Of a stretch of DNA of 64,000 nucleotides, positions 36,689-45,706 are shown piece by piece. A program made the position numbers and the translations under genes. The notes beneath the pieces were generated by a model. That model searched no databases. It was not told where the DNA came from and saw only the letters and a program-made list of their open reading frames with translations. Position 1 is the first letter of the stretch; every line of letters begins with the position of its first letter. Where the stretch lies: assembly GCF_900142925.1 (NCBI RefSeq), contig NZ_FRCN01000002.1, positions 620,001 through 684,000 on the forward strand. Reading direction: 5' to 3'. The DNA is from Chitinophaga sp. CF418. Its GTDB lineage: Bacteria; Bacteroidota; Bacteroidia; Chitinophagales; Chitinophagaceae.

Positions 36689-37717
36689 TTACAAATCAGC
36701 TTTATGTAATTTCTTTGGTACTTTAACTTCCAATGTCTTCTGCTGACCACCCCTTTTCACCTGGGCCGTGATAGTGCTTTTATCCTTATTGGCACGATAA
36801 GCATTGGCCACATCGCGGGTGGAATTAACAGCGTCACCTGCCAGTTCAGTAATGATGTCCTTGGCTTTAAACCCGGCCTTTTCAGCTGCGGAACCCGGCG
36901 TTACGCTTAATACTTCTGCACCGTTGCCTTCTTCAGTATCCTGTACAGATAATCCCAGTTTGACGTCATTATCTTCGTTAAAGCCACGGAAACGGTTAGT
37001 ACCGCCAGGTCCAGGGAAATTATCACCGAAGTTAAATTCTCCTCGGGGAGCGCGACGGAAGCCCTGAGCTCCGCCACGGGGGAAGAGTTCCAGTGTACCA
37101 GCTCCTTTTCTTTCATCCAGGGTGACTGTAGCAGTATATTCCTTTTTGTCGCGCAGGTAAGTGATGGTTACCTTATCGCCAGGATCGTGGGCGCCGATCT
37201 TTTCAAACAGGTCCTGTGGCTCATTGATCTTATCAGCATCTACACGGGTGATGACATCGCCTGTTTTAATACCTGCTTTTTCAGCAGGGCTTTCCTTGGC
37301 TACTTCACGCACAGTGGCGCCTGCAGCTTCTTTCTTTTCAGTGAATACGCCCAGAACGGCCTTACCTGGTTTGATATCCATCATACCGCCGGCAGCATCG
37401 TCATTATCATCGTCGTTGAAGAGCTGTATGCCTCCACGGGGTGCAAAATTGAAGTTATTACCATCTACAGGCCTGATGCGGCGTCTATATACAGACAGAT
37501 CTCCATCCTTATACGCATCCATTTTCTCCCCGTCTACCAGTACATTGCCATCCTTAATCTCGATGGTCACCTTTCCATCCTTGTTACTGTTGCGTTTGAT
37601 AACGATCTCATCGTACTCTCCCAGTTTATCGCCCCTTTTATCCTGGGCGATGGTGGCAGAGCTGAAAGCAAAGCAGGTAATGCTTGCCAGTGTGAGGGTC
37701 TGCAATAGCTTGCTCAT
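36689..37717 (-). CDS. Exported protein with two PDZ domains, no protease domain
   Basis: A 342-residue secreted or periplasmic protein. Signal peptide ends near SSATIAQ (~24). A charged beta-rich region follows (YDEIVIKRNSNKDGKVTIEI), then PDZ1 (~117-200: VLGVFTEKKEAAGATVREV, ESPAEKAGIKTGDVITRVD) and PDZ2 (~250-335: LGLSVQDTEEGNGAEVLSV, GSAAEKAGFKAKDIITELAG). No Ser-protease module is present, unlike DegP/HtrA, so it is probably an adaptor or binding protein. The gene has an unusually clear Shine-Dalgarno (GGAGG, complement of 37723-37727), rare in this phylum, suggesting efficient translation. Confidence 0.85.
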   Translation of the reverse strand: MSKLLQTLTLASITCFAFSSATIAQDKRGDKLGEYDEIVIKRNSNKDGKVTIEIKDGNVLVDGEKMDAYKDGDLSVYRRRIRPVDGNNFNFAPRGGIQLFNDDDNDDAAGGMMDIKPGKAVLGVFTEKKEAAGATVREVAKESPAEKAGIKTGDVITRVDADKINEPQDLFEKIGAHDPGDKVTITYLRDKKEYTATVTLDERKGAGTLELFPRGGAQGFRRAPRGEFNFGDNFPGPGGTNRFRGFNEDNDVKLGLSVQDTEEGNGAEVLSVTPGSAAEKAGFKAKDIITELAGDAVNSTRDVANAYRANKDKSTITAQVKRGGQQKTLEVKVPKKLHKADL

Positions 37718-37861
37718 AATTTCCTCCTTTTTATGTAGTGAATTGTAGTTAACAAGGCAAATTTAGGAGGGCTTATAATAAACGAAAAGTTAAAATAGGC
37801 GAAGCGGGGAAGTATGGATACATAACAAAAGGTACTTTTGATGAAATCCCTGTTGTTATCT

Positions 37862-38121
37862 ATGAAAAGAAGAATCCCGTTTAAGGTGGATATCCCGGTG
37901 CCCTGCACACAGTCATGGAACGATATGAATCCTGTGGATAACGGGAGATATTGTGGGCATTGTTCGAAGAAAGTAATCGACTTTACAAAACTGGCTGATC
38001 ACGAAGTTGTAAGGATATTCCTGGATAGTAGCGGGGGTATCAGATGAAATTTGCCGAGGCCGTCCGTTCAAAGCCTCTTCGAATAACGATACCGCCTCCG
38101 GTTGATGATGCGAAGAAATAA
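37862..38121 (+). pseudogene. Frameshifted small Cys-domain gene
   Basis: From ATG 37862 frame 1 gives 61 residues: VDIPVPCTQSWNDMNP, then GRYCGHCSKKVIDFTKLADHEVVRIF, a short domain that I recall as the N-terminal part of several Bacteroidota membrane proteins (some ending in TonB-like domains), where it normally continues into a CGRF-type motif. Here the frame hits TGA at 38045-38047 just after a GGGGG run. A second frame opens with an overlapping ATG (38044) and runs 25 codons to 38121 with a proline-rich, tail-like end (LRITIPPPVDDAKK). The simplest reading is one small gene broken by an indel. A real sequence error or two coupled ORFs are alternatives. Confidence 0.55.
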
Positions 38122-38227
38122 TGCGATGATTGAATTGCGATAAAAAAAGAGGGGATATAGCAGAAATAAATGCACGTTCTTATAAGCGCCTAAAAGATTA
38201 CCTTAATTCATCAGGTATACGAACAAG

Positions 38228-38265
38228 AAGGGCCTGTATGCTACTTTTGATACAGGCCCTTTTTT
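38228..38265 (+). terminator. Intrinsic terminator downstream of the Cys-domain gene
   Basis: A 12-bp stem AAGGGCCTGTAT / ATACAGGCCCTT with a 10-nt loop and a T-run on the plus strand. It also sits 25 nt beyond the stop of convergent alaS. Confidence 0.88.
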
Positions 38266-38289
38266 ATGTCGCAAATTTTATCTTCTCTT

Positions 38290-40905
38290 TTACAATATCG
38301 CCTTCACCTGCGAGATCACCTGATCCAGCTGACCCGCTTCCTGTCCGCCGGCAGTTGCGAACGATTTCTGTCCGCCGCCACCGCCTTTGATGATCGGAGC
38401 GATCTTTTCTTTGATGATCTTAGGCGCTTCCAGTCCTTTCTCAGCTACCAGGTTCTCAGAGATCATGAGGGCTACATTCGCCTTACCGCCAATATTCGCA
38501 GCGAAGATCAGTACATGATTCTCTATTTCATTCTTCAGGGCGAAACACAGTTGTTTCAGCGCATCTGCACTATTTACATCCACGATCTTACCGAGGAAGT
38601 TGATGCCATTGATCTGTTCCACCTGTTTCTGCAGGCCGGCAGATAACTGGCGTACTTTCTCCTGTTCCAGTACTTCCAGCTGTTTTTCCAGTGATGTTTT
38701 GTCCTGCAGCAGGGTCTCGACAGCAGCGATAGGATCTTTCGGATTCTTGAGGGCTGCTTTGATGTCCCTCAGCTGTTTTAGCTGTGTATCTACAAATGCC
38801 AGCGCATTGCTGCCGGTTAAGGCTTCAATACGGCGTACGCCCGCAGCTACAGCGCTTTCTGCTGTAAATTTGAACAGACCCAGTTCACCGGTAGCGCCGA
38901 TATGGGTACCACCACAAAGCTCTACAGAGTAAGCAGGATCCATCATCACCACACGTACAACATCGCCGTACTTCTCGCCAAAGAGGGCCATAGCGCCCAG
39001 TTTCATGGCTTCATCTTTCGGCAGTTCCCTGATCACTACCGGGATGTTGGCACGGATCTTTTCATTGACGATGTTTTCTATCTTTTCCAACTCTTCGTCA
39101 GTTACCTTGGCGAAGTGGGAGAAGTCAAAACGCAGGTATTCCGGATTTACCAGGGAACCTTTCTGTGCCACATGGGTACCCAGTACCTGGCGGAGCGCCG
39201 CATGCAGGAGGTGGGTGGCAGAGTGGTTCAGCGTGGTAAACTGACGGTTCTTTTTGTTGATCACCGCTTTGGCAGTGGTGGTAATGTCAGCCGGTAATTT
39301 ATCTATGAAATGAACGATCAGGTTATTTTCCTTTTTGGTGTCTGTCACGTTGATAGATTCACCATTGAAGGTGAGTGTACCGGTGTCTCCTACCTGTCCG
39401 CCGCTTTCTGCATAGAAAGGAGTCTGGGACAATACCAGTTGGTACTGTTCCTTACCTTTTGACTTGATCTTACGGTATTTTGTAACGGAGGTTTCTGCTT
39501 CTGACAGCTCGTAGCCGACAAAAACAGATACCGGGTTCTCATCCAGCACGGTCCAGTCGCCCATATCCAGTTCAGTAGCTGCGCGGGAGCGGTCTTTTTG
39601 TTCCTGCATGGCAACCTTAAAGCCTGCCTCATCGACGGTAAAGCTATTTTCACCTGCTATCAGGCTGGTGAGGTCATATGGGAAGCCATAAGTATCATAT
39701 AGTTCAAAGGCTGTTCTGCCATCAACAGATTTCTGTTTAGCGGCGCCCATGAAGTCTTCTATCCTGCGGATACCACTATCCAGGGTGCGGAGGAAGTTAT
39801 TTTCTTCTTCGAATACTACTTTGGTCACAAAGTCCACCTGCTGCAGTAATTCGGGGAATACATTGGCAAACTGCTGCGCCAGTACCGGCACCAGTTCATG
39901 CAGCAAAGGTTTCTTCTGATTCAGGAAGGAGAAGTAATACCTTACCGCACGGCGGAGGATACGGCGGATCACATAGCCTGCGCCATTGTTGGAAGGCAGC
40001 TGGCCATCGGCGATAGCGAAGCAGATAGCGCGGATGTGGTCTGCTATCACGCGGAAAGCCACGTCCTGTTTGCTGTCTGTACGGCCATATTTCAGCCCGG
40101 CCAGTTTTTCTGTATGTTCTATAGTGCCGGAGAATACATCTGTGTCGTAGTTGGAGCTTTTACCCTGAATCACTCTTACCAGACGTTCGAAGCCCATACC
40201 CGTATCCACGTGTTTCGCAGGGAGCGGTTCGAGGGATTTATCTTTCAGGCGGTTGAACTGCATGAATACATTGTTCCAGATCTCGATCACCTGGGCATTG
40301 TCCCCATTTACCAGGGTCTTACCGTCTACCAGGGCTCTTTCACTGTCCGGACGGCAGTCCACATGGATCTCTGAGCAGGGACCGCAGGGGCCGGTATCTC
40401 CCATTTCCCAGAAATTGTCTTTTTTATTTCCCATCAGGATGCGGTCTTCTGCAATGTGTTCTTTCCAGAAGTCATAGGCTTCCTGGTCTTTTTCCAGGTT
40501 TTCACTTGCATCTCCTTCAAAAACAGTTACATAGAGACGATCTTTAGGAAGTTTATAGATCTCGGTGAGCAGTTCCCAGCTCCACGCGATAGCTTCTTTC
40601 TTAAAATAGTCGCCGAAGCTCCAGTTACCCAGCATTTCGAACATGGTATGGTGGTAGGTGTCGATGCCCACTTCCTCCAGGTCATTGTGTTTTCCGCTTA
40701 CACGGAGGCATTTCTGGGTATCCGCCACCCTTTTCCAGGCCGCCGCCCTGTTGCCCAGAAAGTAGTCTTTAAACTGGTTCATGCCCGCGTTGGTAAACAG
40801 CAGGGTAGGGTCGTTTTTTACTACGATAGGAGCAGAAGGCACGATGTGGTGGCCTTTGGACGCAAAAAAGTCCAGGAATTGCTGACGAATCTCAGGAGCT
40901 GTCAT
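38290..40905 (-). CDS. alaS: Alanine-tRNA ligase
   Basis: Charges tRNA(Ala) and edits Ser/Gly mischarges. The start is placed at ATG 40905 (MTAPEIRQQFLDFFASKGH, the canonical opening), giving 871 residues; the frame stays open to a GTG at 40947 but those residues have no family match. Catalytic core: VPSAPIVVKNDPTLLFTNAGMNQFKDYFLG, TGMGFERLVRVIQGK. Editing domain: HSATHLLHAALRQVLG with its metal-binding His residues and CGGTHIGATGELG. The C-terminal domain has the glycine-rich GGGGGQKSFATAGG. Complete and normal in length. Confidence 0.98.
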   Translation of the reverse strand: MTAPEIRQQFLDFFASKGHHIVPSAPIVVKNDPTLLFTNAGMNQFKDYFLGNRAAAWKRVADTQKCLRVSGKHNDLEEVGIDTYHHTMFEMLGNWSFGDYFKKEAIAWSWELLTEIYKLPKDRLYVTVFEGDASENLEKDQEAYDFWKEHIAEDRILMGNKKDNFWEMGDTGPCGPCSEIHVDCRPDSERALVDGKTLVNGDNAQVIEIWNNVFMQFNRLKDKSLEPLPAKHVDTGMGFERLVRVIQGKSSNYDTDVFSGTIEHTEKLAGLKYGRTDSKQDVAFRVIADHIRAICFAIADGQLPSNNGAGYVIRRILRRAVRYYFSFLNQKKPLLHELVPVLAQQFANVFPELLQQVDFVTKVVFEEENNFLRTLDSGIRRIEDFMGAAKQKSVDGRTAFELYDTYGFPYDLTSLIAGENSFTVDEAGFKVAMQEQKDRSRAATELDMGDWTVLDENPVSVFVGYELSEAETSVTKYRKIKSKGKEQYQLVLSQTPFYAESGGQVGDTGTLTFNGESINVTDTKKENNLIVHFIDKLPADITTTAKAVINKKNRQFTTLNHSATHLLHAALRQVLGTHVAQKGSLVNPEYLRFDFSHFAKVTDEELEKIENIVNEKIRANIPVVIRELPKDEAMKLGAMALFGEKYGDVVRVVMMDPAYSVELCGGTHIGATGELGLFKFTAESAVAAGVRRIEALTGSNALAFVDTQLKQLRDIKAALKNPKDPIAAVETLLQDKTSLEKQLEVLEQEKVRQLSAGLQKQVEQINGINFLGKIVDVNSADALKQLCFALKNEIENHVLIFAANIGGKANVALMISENLVAEKGLEAPKIIKEKIAPIIKGGGGGQKSFATAGGQEAGQLDQVISQVKAIL

Positions 40906-41011
40906 AAGTATTTGAAATAATTGGTATGTATTATAATTTTGTGTCACCTAAATGACTTTAATTTGTATTTTAAGCCAACAAGTGGTATTTAGAAAATTGA
41001 CACTCAAAAGA

Positions 41012-41042
41012 TTGCCCTTTTACTCTATTTCCCTTAGGTTTG
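41012..41042 (+). promoter_or_regulatory. Promoter of the M23 peptidase operon
   Basis: TTG (41012-41014), 20-nt spacer, TAGGTTTG (41035-41042), matching the phylum consensus. Predicted start near 41048 gives a leader of about 140 nt before the ATG at 41188. Confidence 0.6.
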
Positions 41043-41187
41043 CACACCCTGCCGCCCAGCGGAAGGAGTGCAAAAATATTGAAAAAGTCTATATACCCTC
41101 TCATCCATATCTGTATAACCCTATTAAAAGTAACATAAAGGACTTCCATCGGGATGTAGGTTCTGCTTAAATGCTTAAGGCCGGTAC

Positions 41188-42159
41188 ATGAAGAAGGTAA
41201 AATACTTTTACAATACACAGACGCTAAAATATGAAAAGCTCGTAGTATCGCTGCGGGTGAAACTGTTGAGAATACTGGGATTTGTCTCTGCTGCCATCGT
41301 AACAGGGTTTATATTCCTGTCGATATCCTATCGTGTACTGGACTCCCCCAAAGAAAAAAGGTTACGGCGGGAAATAGAGGTGATGAACGAGCGCTATGAA
41401 GCTATGGAAGACCGGATGAACGAGGTAAAGTCAAAGCTGGGTGAACTGGAGCACCGGGATAATGAAATCTACCGTGTTATTTTCGAAGCCTCTCCTATTC
41501 CTGACAGTACCCGGGCGGGAAGCAAGGAAAAAGAGGAAGAGCTGACCCAGTTACAGTCATTCTCCAGCAGTGAGATCATCGCCAGTACCGGCGTCCTGCT
41601 GCAGGAATTATTGCACCGCATAGCTACACAGGCAAAATCTTACGAAAAGATTGACGACCTGGTGAAGAATAAACAGAAAATGCTGGCTTCTATTCCGGCT
41701 ATTCAACCTGTTGCTAACAAAGACCTGAAACGTATCGCTTCCGGTTTCGGTTATCGTATTGACCCAATCTATAAAACTGTAAAATATCACTCCGGACTTG
41801 ATTTCGCTGCTCCTGCGGGCACTCCTATTTATGCTACCGGCGATGGTGTTGTGGAAGATGCCAGTTCCAGCGCTGTGGGTTATGGCAATCATGTGTTGAT
41901 CAACCACGGTTATGGCTATAAGACATTATATGGCCACATGCTGCGCATAAAGGTGAAACCCGGTGCTGTCGTAAAACGTGGCGAAGTACTGGGTTGGGTG
42001 GGTAGCACCGGTAAATCAACCGGCCCTCACTGTCACTATGAAGTAGTGAAAAACGGAGAAAAAGTTGATCCCGTATACTTCTTCTTTAACGACCTCTCAC
42101 CAGAAGAGTTTGACCGTATGTTGAAGATTGCCGCTTCTGGCAATCAGTCTTTCGACTAA
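41188..42159 (+). CDS. M23 family metallopeptidase, membrane-anchored
   Basis: A 323-residue cell-wall endopeptidase or amidase activator. One TM at ~30-48, a coiled coil (~55-95: LRREIEVMNERYEAMEDRMNE), then the LytM/M23 domain from ~185: GFGYRIDP, YHSGLDFAAPAGTPIYATGDGVV, YGNHVLINHG, LYGHM, VGSTGKSTGPHCHYEV. Zinc-binding residues His201, Asp205 and His283 (HxH) are all present, so it should be active on peptidoglycan cross-bridges in the periplasm. It heads an operon with the MerR-type and thioredoxin-fold genes. Confidence 0.93.
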   Translation: MKKVKYFYNTQTLKYEKLVVSLRVKLLRILGFVSAAIVTGFIFLSISYRVLDSPKEKRLRREIEVMNERYEAMEDRMNEVKSKLGELEHRDNEIYRVIFEASPIPDSTRAGSKEKEEELTQLQSFSSSEIIASTGVLLQELLHRIATQAKSYEKIDDLVKNKQKMLASIPAIQPVANKDLKRIASGFGYRIDPIYKTVKYHSGLDFAAPAGTPIYATGDGVVEDASSSAVGYGNHVLINHGYGYKTLYGHMLRIKVKPGAVVKRGEVLGWVGSTGKSTGPHCHYEVVKNGEKVDPVYFFFNDLSPEEFDRMLKIAASGNQSFD

Positions 42160-42211
42160 CTTGTTAAAGCTGAACCTGCAATAACAGTGGAGAATTTTGT
42201 AATTTGGTGCC

Positions 42212-42823
42212 ATGATGCAACAACTGGACCTCTTTTCTTCACCGGATCCGAAACCGAAACCACCAGTACCTGAACCGGTACCGGAACAGGTTACTGTTCA
42301 GAAGCCGCCTCCAAAGCCCTTGCCGGAAGTGGAGATACCAGTGAAGATACAGGTGCAGATGCCGCCTGACAATCTCCCTCCCGTTCCTTTTACAGGCACA
42401 GGTACGTCGGTTACGGCCACACAGCCGCCACAAAAAAAACGTGGCAGGAAATCACTGAAGGAAGTCGCAGATGATCCGGATCTGATGAAAGCGCTGGATG
42501 CCATCCCGCTGGATAAGCAATACTACTCAATTAGTGAAGTGGCAACAATGTTCCGTGTGAATACATCATTGATCCGTTACTGGGAAAATGAGTTTGATAT
42601 TTTACAGCCTAAAAAGAACCGTAAAGGAGATAGACTATTCCGCCAGGAGGACATTCAGCATCTGAAACTTATCTATCATTTACTAAGAGAAAGAAAATAC
42701 ACCATTGAAGGCGCGAAGCAGAAATTAAAAGAAGATCGGAAACTGGCAGCCCGCAGTTTCGAAATGGTACAAGCTTTGCTAAAGGTAAAGGGTTTTCTAA
42801 CTGAACTGAAGGAACAATTATAA
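42212..42823 (+). CDS. MerR family transcriptional regulator with proline-rich N-terminal extension
   Basis: A 203-residue protein. Residues ~10-75 are low-complexity, rich in Pro, Val and Lys/Glu (PKPKPPVPEPVPEQ...). The MerR winged helix begins near 103: YYSISEVATMFRVNTSLIRYWENEFDILQPKKNRKGDRLFRQEDIQHLKLIYHLL, followed by the dimerisation helix EGAKQKLKEDRK. There is no Cys metal site. It starts 52 nt after the M23 gene and overlaps the same transcription unit, so it may control envelope functions. Target genes unknown. Confidence 0.9.
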   Translation: MMQQLDLFSSPDPKPKPPVPEPVPEQVTVQKPPPKPLPEVEIPVKIQVQMPPDNLPPVPFTGTGTSVTATQPPQKKRGRKSLKEVADDPDLMKALDAIPLDKQYYSISEVATMFRVNTSLIRYWENEFDILQPKKNRKGDRLFRQEDIQHLKLIYHLLRERKYTIEGAKQKLKEDRKLAARSFEMVQALLKVKGFLTELKEQL

Positions 42824-42832
42824 AAATACATT

Positions 42833-43351
42833 ATGCGATTGAAATCACTACTCCTGGTTGGCGGTCTGTTACTGTCAACCCTGACATGGGCGCAAACCAC
42901 AGCAAGCCGTGCATCCAACGGTAAAAAGGCGCTGAAAGGAAAAATAGAAATGAAGACATTAATGAATGACAGCGCTTTTGCCTGGTTCTATACTGGTGTG
43001 AACGGATATCAGCCTAATGATAATATGCTGAACTACATCAAGGATAATCGCGGCAAATTTAATGTGGTAGCTGTAGTAGGTACATGGGAAGATCAGAGCC
43101 GTCAATTGCTGCCTGCATTATATAAGATCATGATCCTCGGTGGTAGCCCTGAAGAACAGGTCCTGACCTATGGCGCTGATGAAAAACTGAACAGCGACGC
43201 ACCGCAGGATTATAAAGTAAAGCAGCTGCCTACCTTTATTTTATTCCGTGAAGGAAAAGAGATCGGTCGTGTAAGCGGAGAAGTAGGTGAATCCCTTGAA
43301 AGTGATATGGCGAAGATCCTGCTGAAAGCAAACAGAAAAGATAAAGACTGA
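42833..43351 (+). CDS. Exported thioredoxin-fold protein lacking the CxxC site
   Basis: A 172-residue protein with signal peptide (ends TWAQ, ~21). The core VVAVVGTWEDQSRQLLPALYKIM, then YKVKQLPTFILFREGKEIGRVSG has the thioredoxin fold, including the cis-Pro (LPTFILF) loop. However, the position of WCGPC reads TWEDQSRQ with no cysteine, so it cannot do dithiol chemistry and is more likely a binding or chaperone-like protein. It starts 9 nt after the MerR-type gene and ends at a bidirectional terminator. Confidence 0.82.
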   Translation: MRLKSLLLVGGLLLSTLTWAQTTASRASNGKKALKGKIEMKTLMNDSAFAWFYTGVNGYQPNDNMLNYIKDNRGKFNVVAVVGTWEDQSRQLLPALYKIMILGGSPEEQVLTYGADEKLNSDAPQDYKVKQLPTFILFREGKEIGRVSGEVGESLESDMAKILLKANRKDKD

Positions 43352-43373
43352 GTTTAATTATTCAGCATAAACG

Positions 43374-43409
43374 AAAATCCCGGGCAGATAACCTGCCCGG
43401 GATTTTTTT
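43374..43409. terminator. Bidirectional terminator between the thioredoxin-fold gene and mscS
   Basis: A perfect 14-bp stem AAAATCCCGGGCAG / CTGCCCGGGATTTT over a 5-nt loop, with A-rich and T-rich flanks. It reaches the mscS stop codon. Confidence 0.93.
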
Positions 43410-44499
43410 ATTTTTCGTGTATTTCCACTTTTGTACTGGATAACTTCGCATCTCTCTTTTCCAGGATGGCAACTACCGCCAGATTGATCTCATTACGGAG
43501 CGCATTGTATTGTACTCCTTCAATCACCGGCGTCAGGTAAATGATCTGAATGACATAGGTGTCTTTAGTGAACTCATTCAGGTTCACAATAAAACCTTCC
43601 TGTATTTTTTCATGAGTGGTCAGTAATTGCTTGATATCCTGCAGTACCTGCATCAGGTTGCCCGCAGGAGTGTCACCAGCTACTTCCAGTCGCAATACAG
43701 CACGCTGGTGTGTACGCAGCGAAAGATTATCGAGCACACTGTCTACCATCTTTTTGTTAGGTACGGTTACATATGTTTTTTCCTGTGTACGGATGCGGGT
43801 GCTGCGCAGACCGATCTTTTCAACATTGCCCTGGAAGGAATCTACCCTTACAGAATCGCCTACACGGAAAGGTTTATCAAAGAAGATAATGAAAGAACAG
43901 ATCAGGTTCTCTATACTTTCTTTAGCAGCGAGTGCAAGGGCTGCAGCACCAATACCGAGACCTGCAATGATCTTATTCACCAGTACCGCACCGAAAAGAA
44001 TGCGTATAAAGGCAATGGCGCCAAAGATGAACACGATCGCTTTAAAGAAGTCGCGGAAGAACACGATAAACTGATTGTCAGTGATATCGTGAGAGAGGTC
44101 CGCGCTTTTACTGATCATGAGGGATATGAAATCGATCACCCGCAGCACGATCCATATAATAGATACCGTAAGCGCCAGCTCCATGACGGTATGGAGGAAC
44201 AGCTTCAATGTATAGCCATTGTATACGGGTACATCAAGTTCCGGCGGGAAGTTCAGGTGATCTACTGTGAGCATGAAGGTAACCAGCAGGAGGAAGTACT
44301 CCAGCGGTACCAGCAACAGGTGTGAAAATTCATGTTGATCAATGTCGGGCGCCCAACGCCGTACCTCTTTATATAGCTGGGTAGCCAGCCATCTTGAGAG
44401 ATAACGCTTGATCATGGAAACAAACAGCAATATAATTGCCAGTATAAAATAGTTTTGGATAGGGTTGCCAAGTATAACCTGGTCTAGAAAATTGTTCAT
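43408..44499 (-). CDS. MscS-type mechanosensitive ion channel
   Basis: A 363-residue inner-membrane channel that opens under membrane tension to release solutes in osmotic downshock. Three to five TMs in the first ~190 residues. The pore-lining helix region FIRILFGAVLVNKIIAGLGIGAAALALAAKESIENL is rich in Gly/Ala, and the next block FFDKPFRVGDSVRVDSFQGNVEKIGLRSTRIRTQEKTYVTVPN is the family's beta domain. C-terminal alpha/beta domain follows. Cotranscribed with the amidohydrolase 31 nt upstream. Confidence 0.93.
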   Translation of the reverse strand: MNNFLDQVILGNPIQNYFILAIILLFVSMIKRYLSRWLATQLYKEVRRWAPDIDQHEFSHLLLVPLEYFLLLVTFMLTVDHLNFPPELDVPVYNGYTLKLFLHTVMELALTVSIIWIVLRVIDFISLMISKSADLSHDITDNQFIVFFRDFFKAIVFIFGAIAFIRILFGAVLVNKIIAGLGIGAAALALAAKESIENLICSFIIFFDKPFRVGDSVRVDSFQGNVEKIGLRSTRIRTQEKTYVTVPNKKMVDSVLDNLSLRTHQRAVLRLEVAGDTPAGNLMQVLQDIKQLLTTHEKIQEGFIVNLNEFTKDTYVIQIIYLTPVIEGVQYNALRNEINLAVVAILEKRDAKLSSTKVEIHEK

Positions 44500-44530
44500 A
44501 GTTTACGTTTGCATTCTTCAGTGCGCGAAA

Positions 44531-45685
44531 TTAGAGAATCCTGCGACTTTCTCTCTCATCTATTAATGTTACGCCGGGTTGTCTGCCCTTTTCGAAGCTA
44601 CCATATTTACCATCAATACCCAGTGCCCTGGCGCCATTCAGCGTAGCCCATTGTAATATTTCTTCCAGTGCAATATTTGAGTAGTGCTTGCGTATGGTCT
44701 GAATTTCCTGCCAGATAGATAACTGATGATTGGATGCCAGACTGTCGGTGCCCAGGGTGATGGTGCAGCCCTGACTGCGCAGCAGGCCAATATCGGGTAT
44801 GCGGTTCTCTATATATAGATTTGCCTGCGGGCAGAGGCACCAGTATGCCTGGGGCGCCTGTTCCCTTGTAAAAGCAATATCCTGTTCAGTAGTATAAGTA
44901 TTATGTACCAATAGTATCGGCAGTTGTTTGAACCATGGCAGCCATGCCGGCAAACTGTTTGTGCCGGTGGCTGTAAAAGCTGAAGCGTCCATATTGAAAT
45001 GACTGTAGAAATCCAGAAAGGCGCCTGTCTTATCCTGATACAGGCTATTCTCCGCTTCACATTCCTGGTTATGGATGCTGATGGGCCTATTATCTGGCGT
45101 GGCGGACAAAAGTGAAAAAAGCGCTTCACTTACTGAATAAGGCGCGTGCGGCACAATAGAAGAGGAATGTCCCGGGCCGTCAAGTTCCCTGAACTGTCTG
45201 AGTACATCCAGGCTATACTCATAGCGTTGCCGGGCAAAGCCGGGAACAAAGCCCATGCACTCAATGAAAGAGTGATAATATATGGGAGAATCCTTTTTGA
45301 CGGCCAGGGAGGCCGTTCCGTTGCAAATGTCGCCAATGGCGCTGATCCCACTCTCCCACATAGCTGTGGCCGCCTGTTGCATAGCAGCCTCCTGGGTTTG
45401 AGAGTCCTGTTGTCCTCTTTTTTCCATGACACTCGTCAGGAATGCGGGGAGGCCGGTCCCTTCGGGAACTACTCCGCCCATATGAGACAATTCCAGGTGG
45501 CAATGGGTATTGACAAAACCGGGACTCAGCAGGCCGTTTAGTTGCTGTACATCGTCGCCCGCAACGCTTTCATGCACAATATCCTGGACAATCCCCTTAT
45601 CGGATAACACCAGTACCATGCTGCCGGGCAATAACTGTCGCCCGTTAAATAATGCAGTACCCTTAAATTTCAGCTGTTGAGACAT
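44531..45685 (-). CDS. Amidohydrolase family protein (possible aminofutalosine deaminase)
   Basis: A 384-residue metal-dependent deaminase or hydrolase. Metal ligands can be placed: GFVNTHCHLELSH (His61, His63), VPHAPYSVS, SIHNQECEAEN (third His) and LGTDSLASN (Asp). This is the ATZ/TRZ/cytosine-deaminase-like subgroup. Related Bacteroidota proteins are often called aminofutalosine deaminases of the alternative menaquinone pathway, but no other mqn gene lies here and the call is tentative. It shares an operon with mscS and is divergent from prfA, whose promoter overlaps its start region. Confidence 0.82.
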   Translation of the reverse strand: MSQQLKFKGTALFNGRQLLPGSMVLVLSDKGIVQDIVHESVAGDDVQQLNGLLSPGFVNTHCHLELSHMGGVVPEGTGLPAFLTSVMEKRGQQDSQTQEAAMQQAATAMWESGISAIGDICNGTASLAVKKDSPIYYHSFIECMGFVPGFARQRYEYSLDVLRQFRELDGPGHSSSIVPHAPYSVSEALFSLLSATPDNRPISIHNQECEAENSLYQDKTGAFLDFYSHFNMDASAFTATGTNSLPAWLPWFKQLPILLVHNTYTTEQDIAFTREQAPQAYWCLCPQANLYIENRIPDIGLLRSQGCTITLGTDSLASNHQLSIWQEIQTIRKHYSNIALEEILQWATLNGARALGIDGKYGSFEKGRQPGVTLIDERESRRIL

Positions 45686-45706
45686 GTAGTAATTATATTA
45701 ATTTTG
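45677..45706 (+). promoter_or_regulatory. Promoter of prfA
   Basis: TTG (45677-45679), 19-nt spacer, TAATTTTG (45699-45706), an exact -7 box. It overlaps the start of the divergent amidohydrolase gene. Predicted leader of about 55 nt before the ATG at 45768. Confidence 0.6.

Noticed and set aside
37161..37748. 195-residue plus-strand ORF
   Set aside because: Antisense to the PDZ protein and Ser/Leu-rich; the PDZ frame shows clear domains and a Shine-Dalgarno.
40952..41170. 72-residue ORF upstream of the M23 peptidase
   Set aside because: It contains the predicted promoter (41012-41042) and has no coding features; treated as leader DNA.
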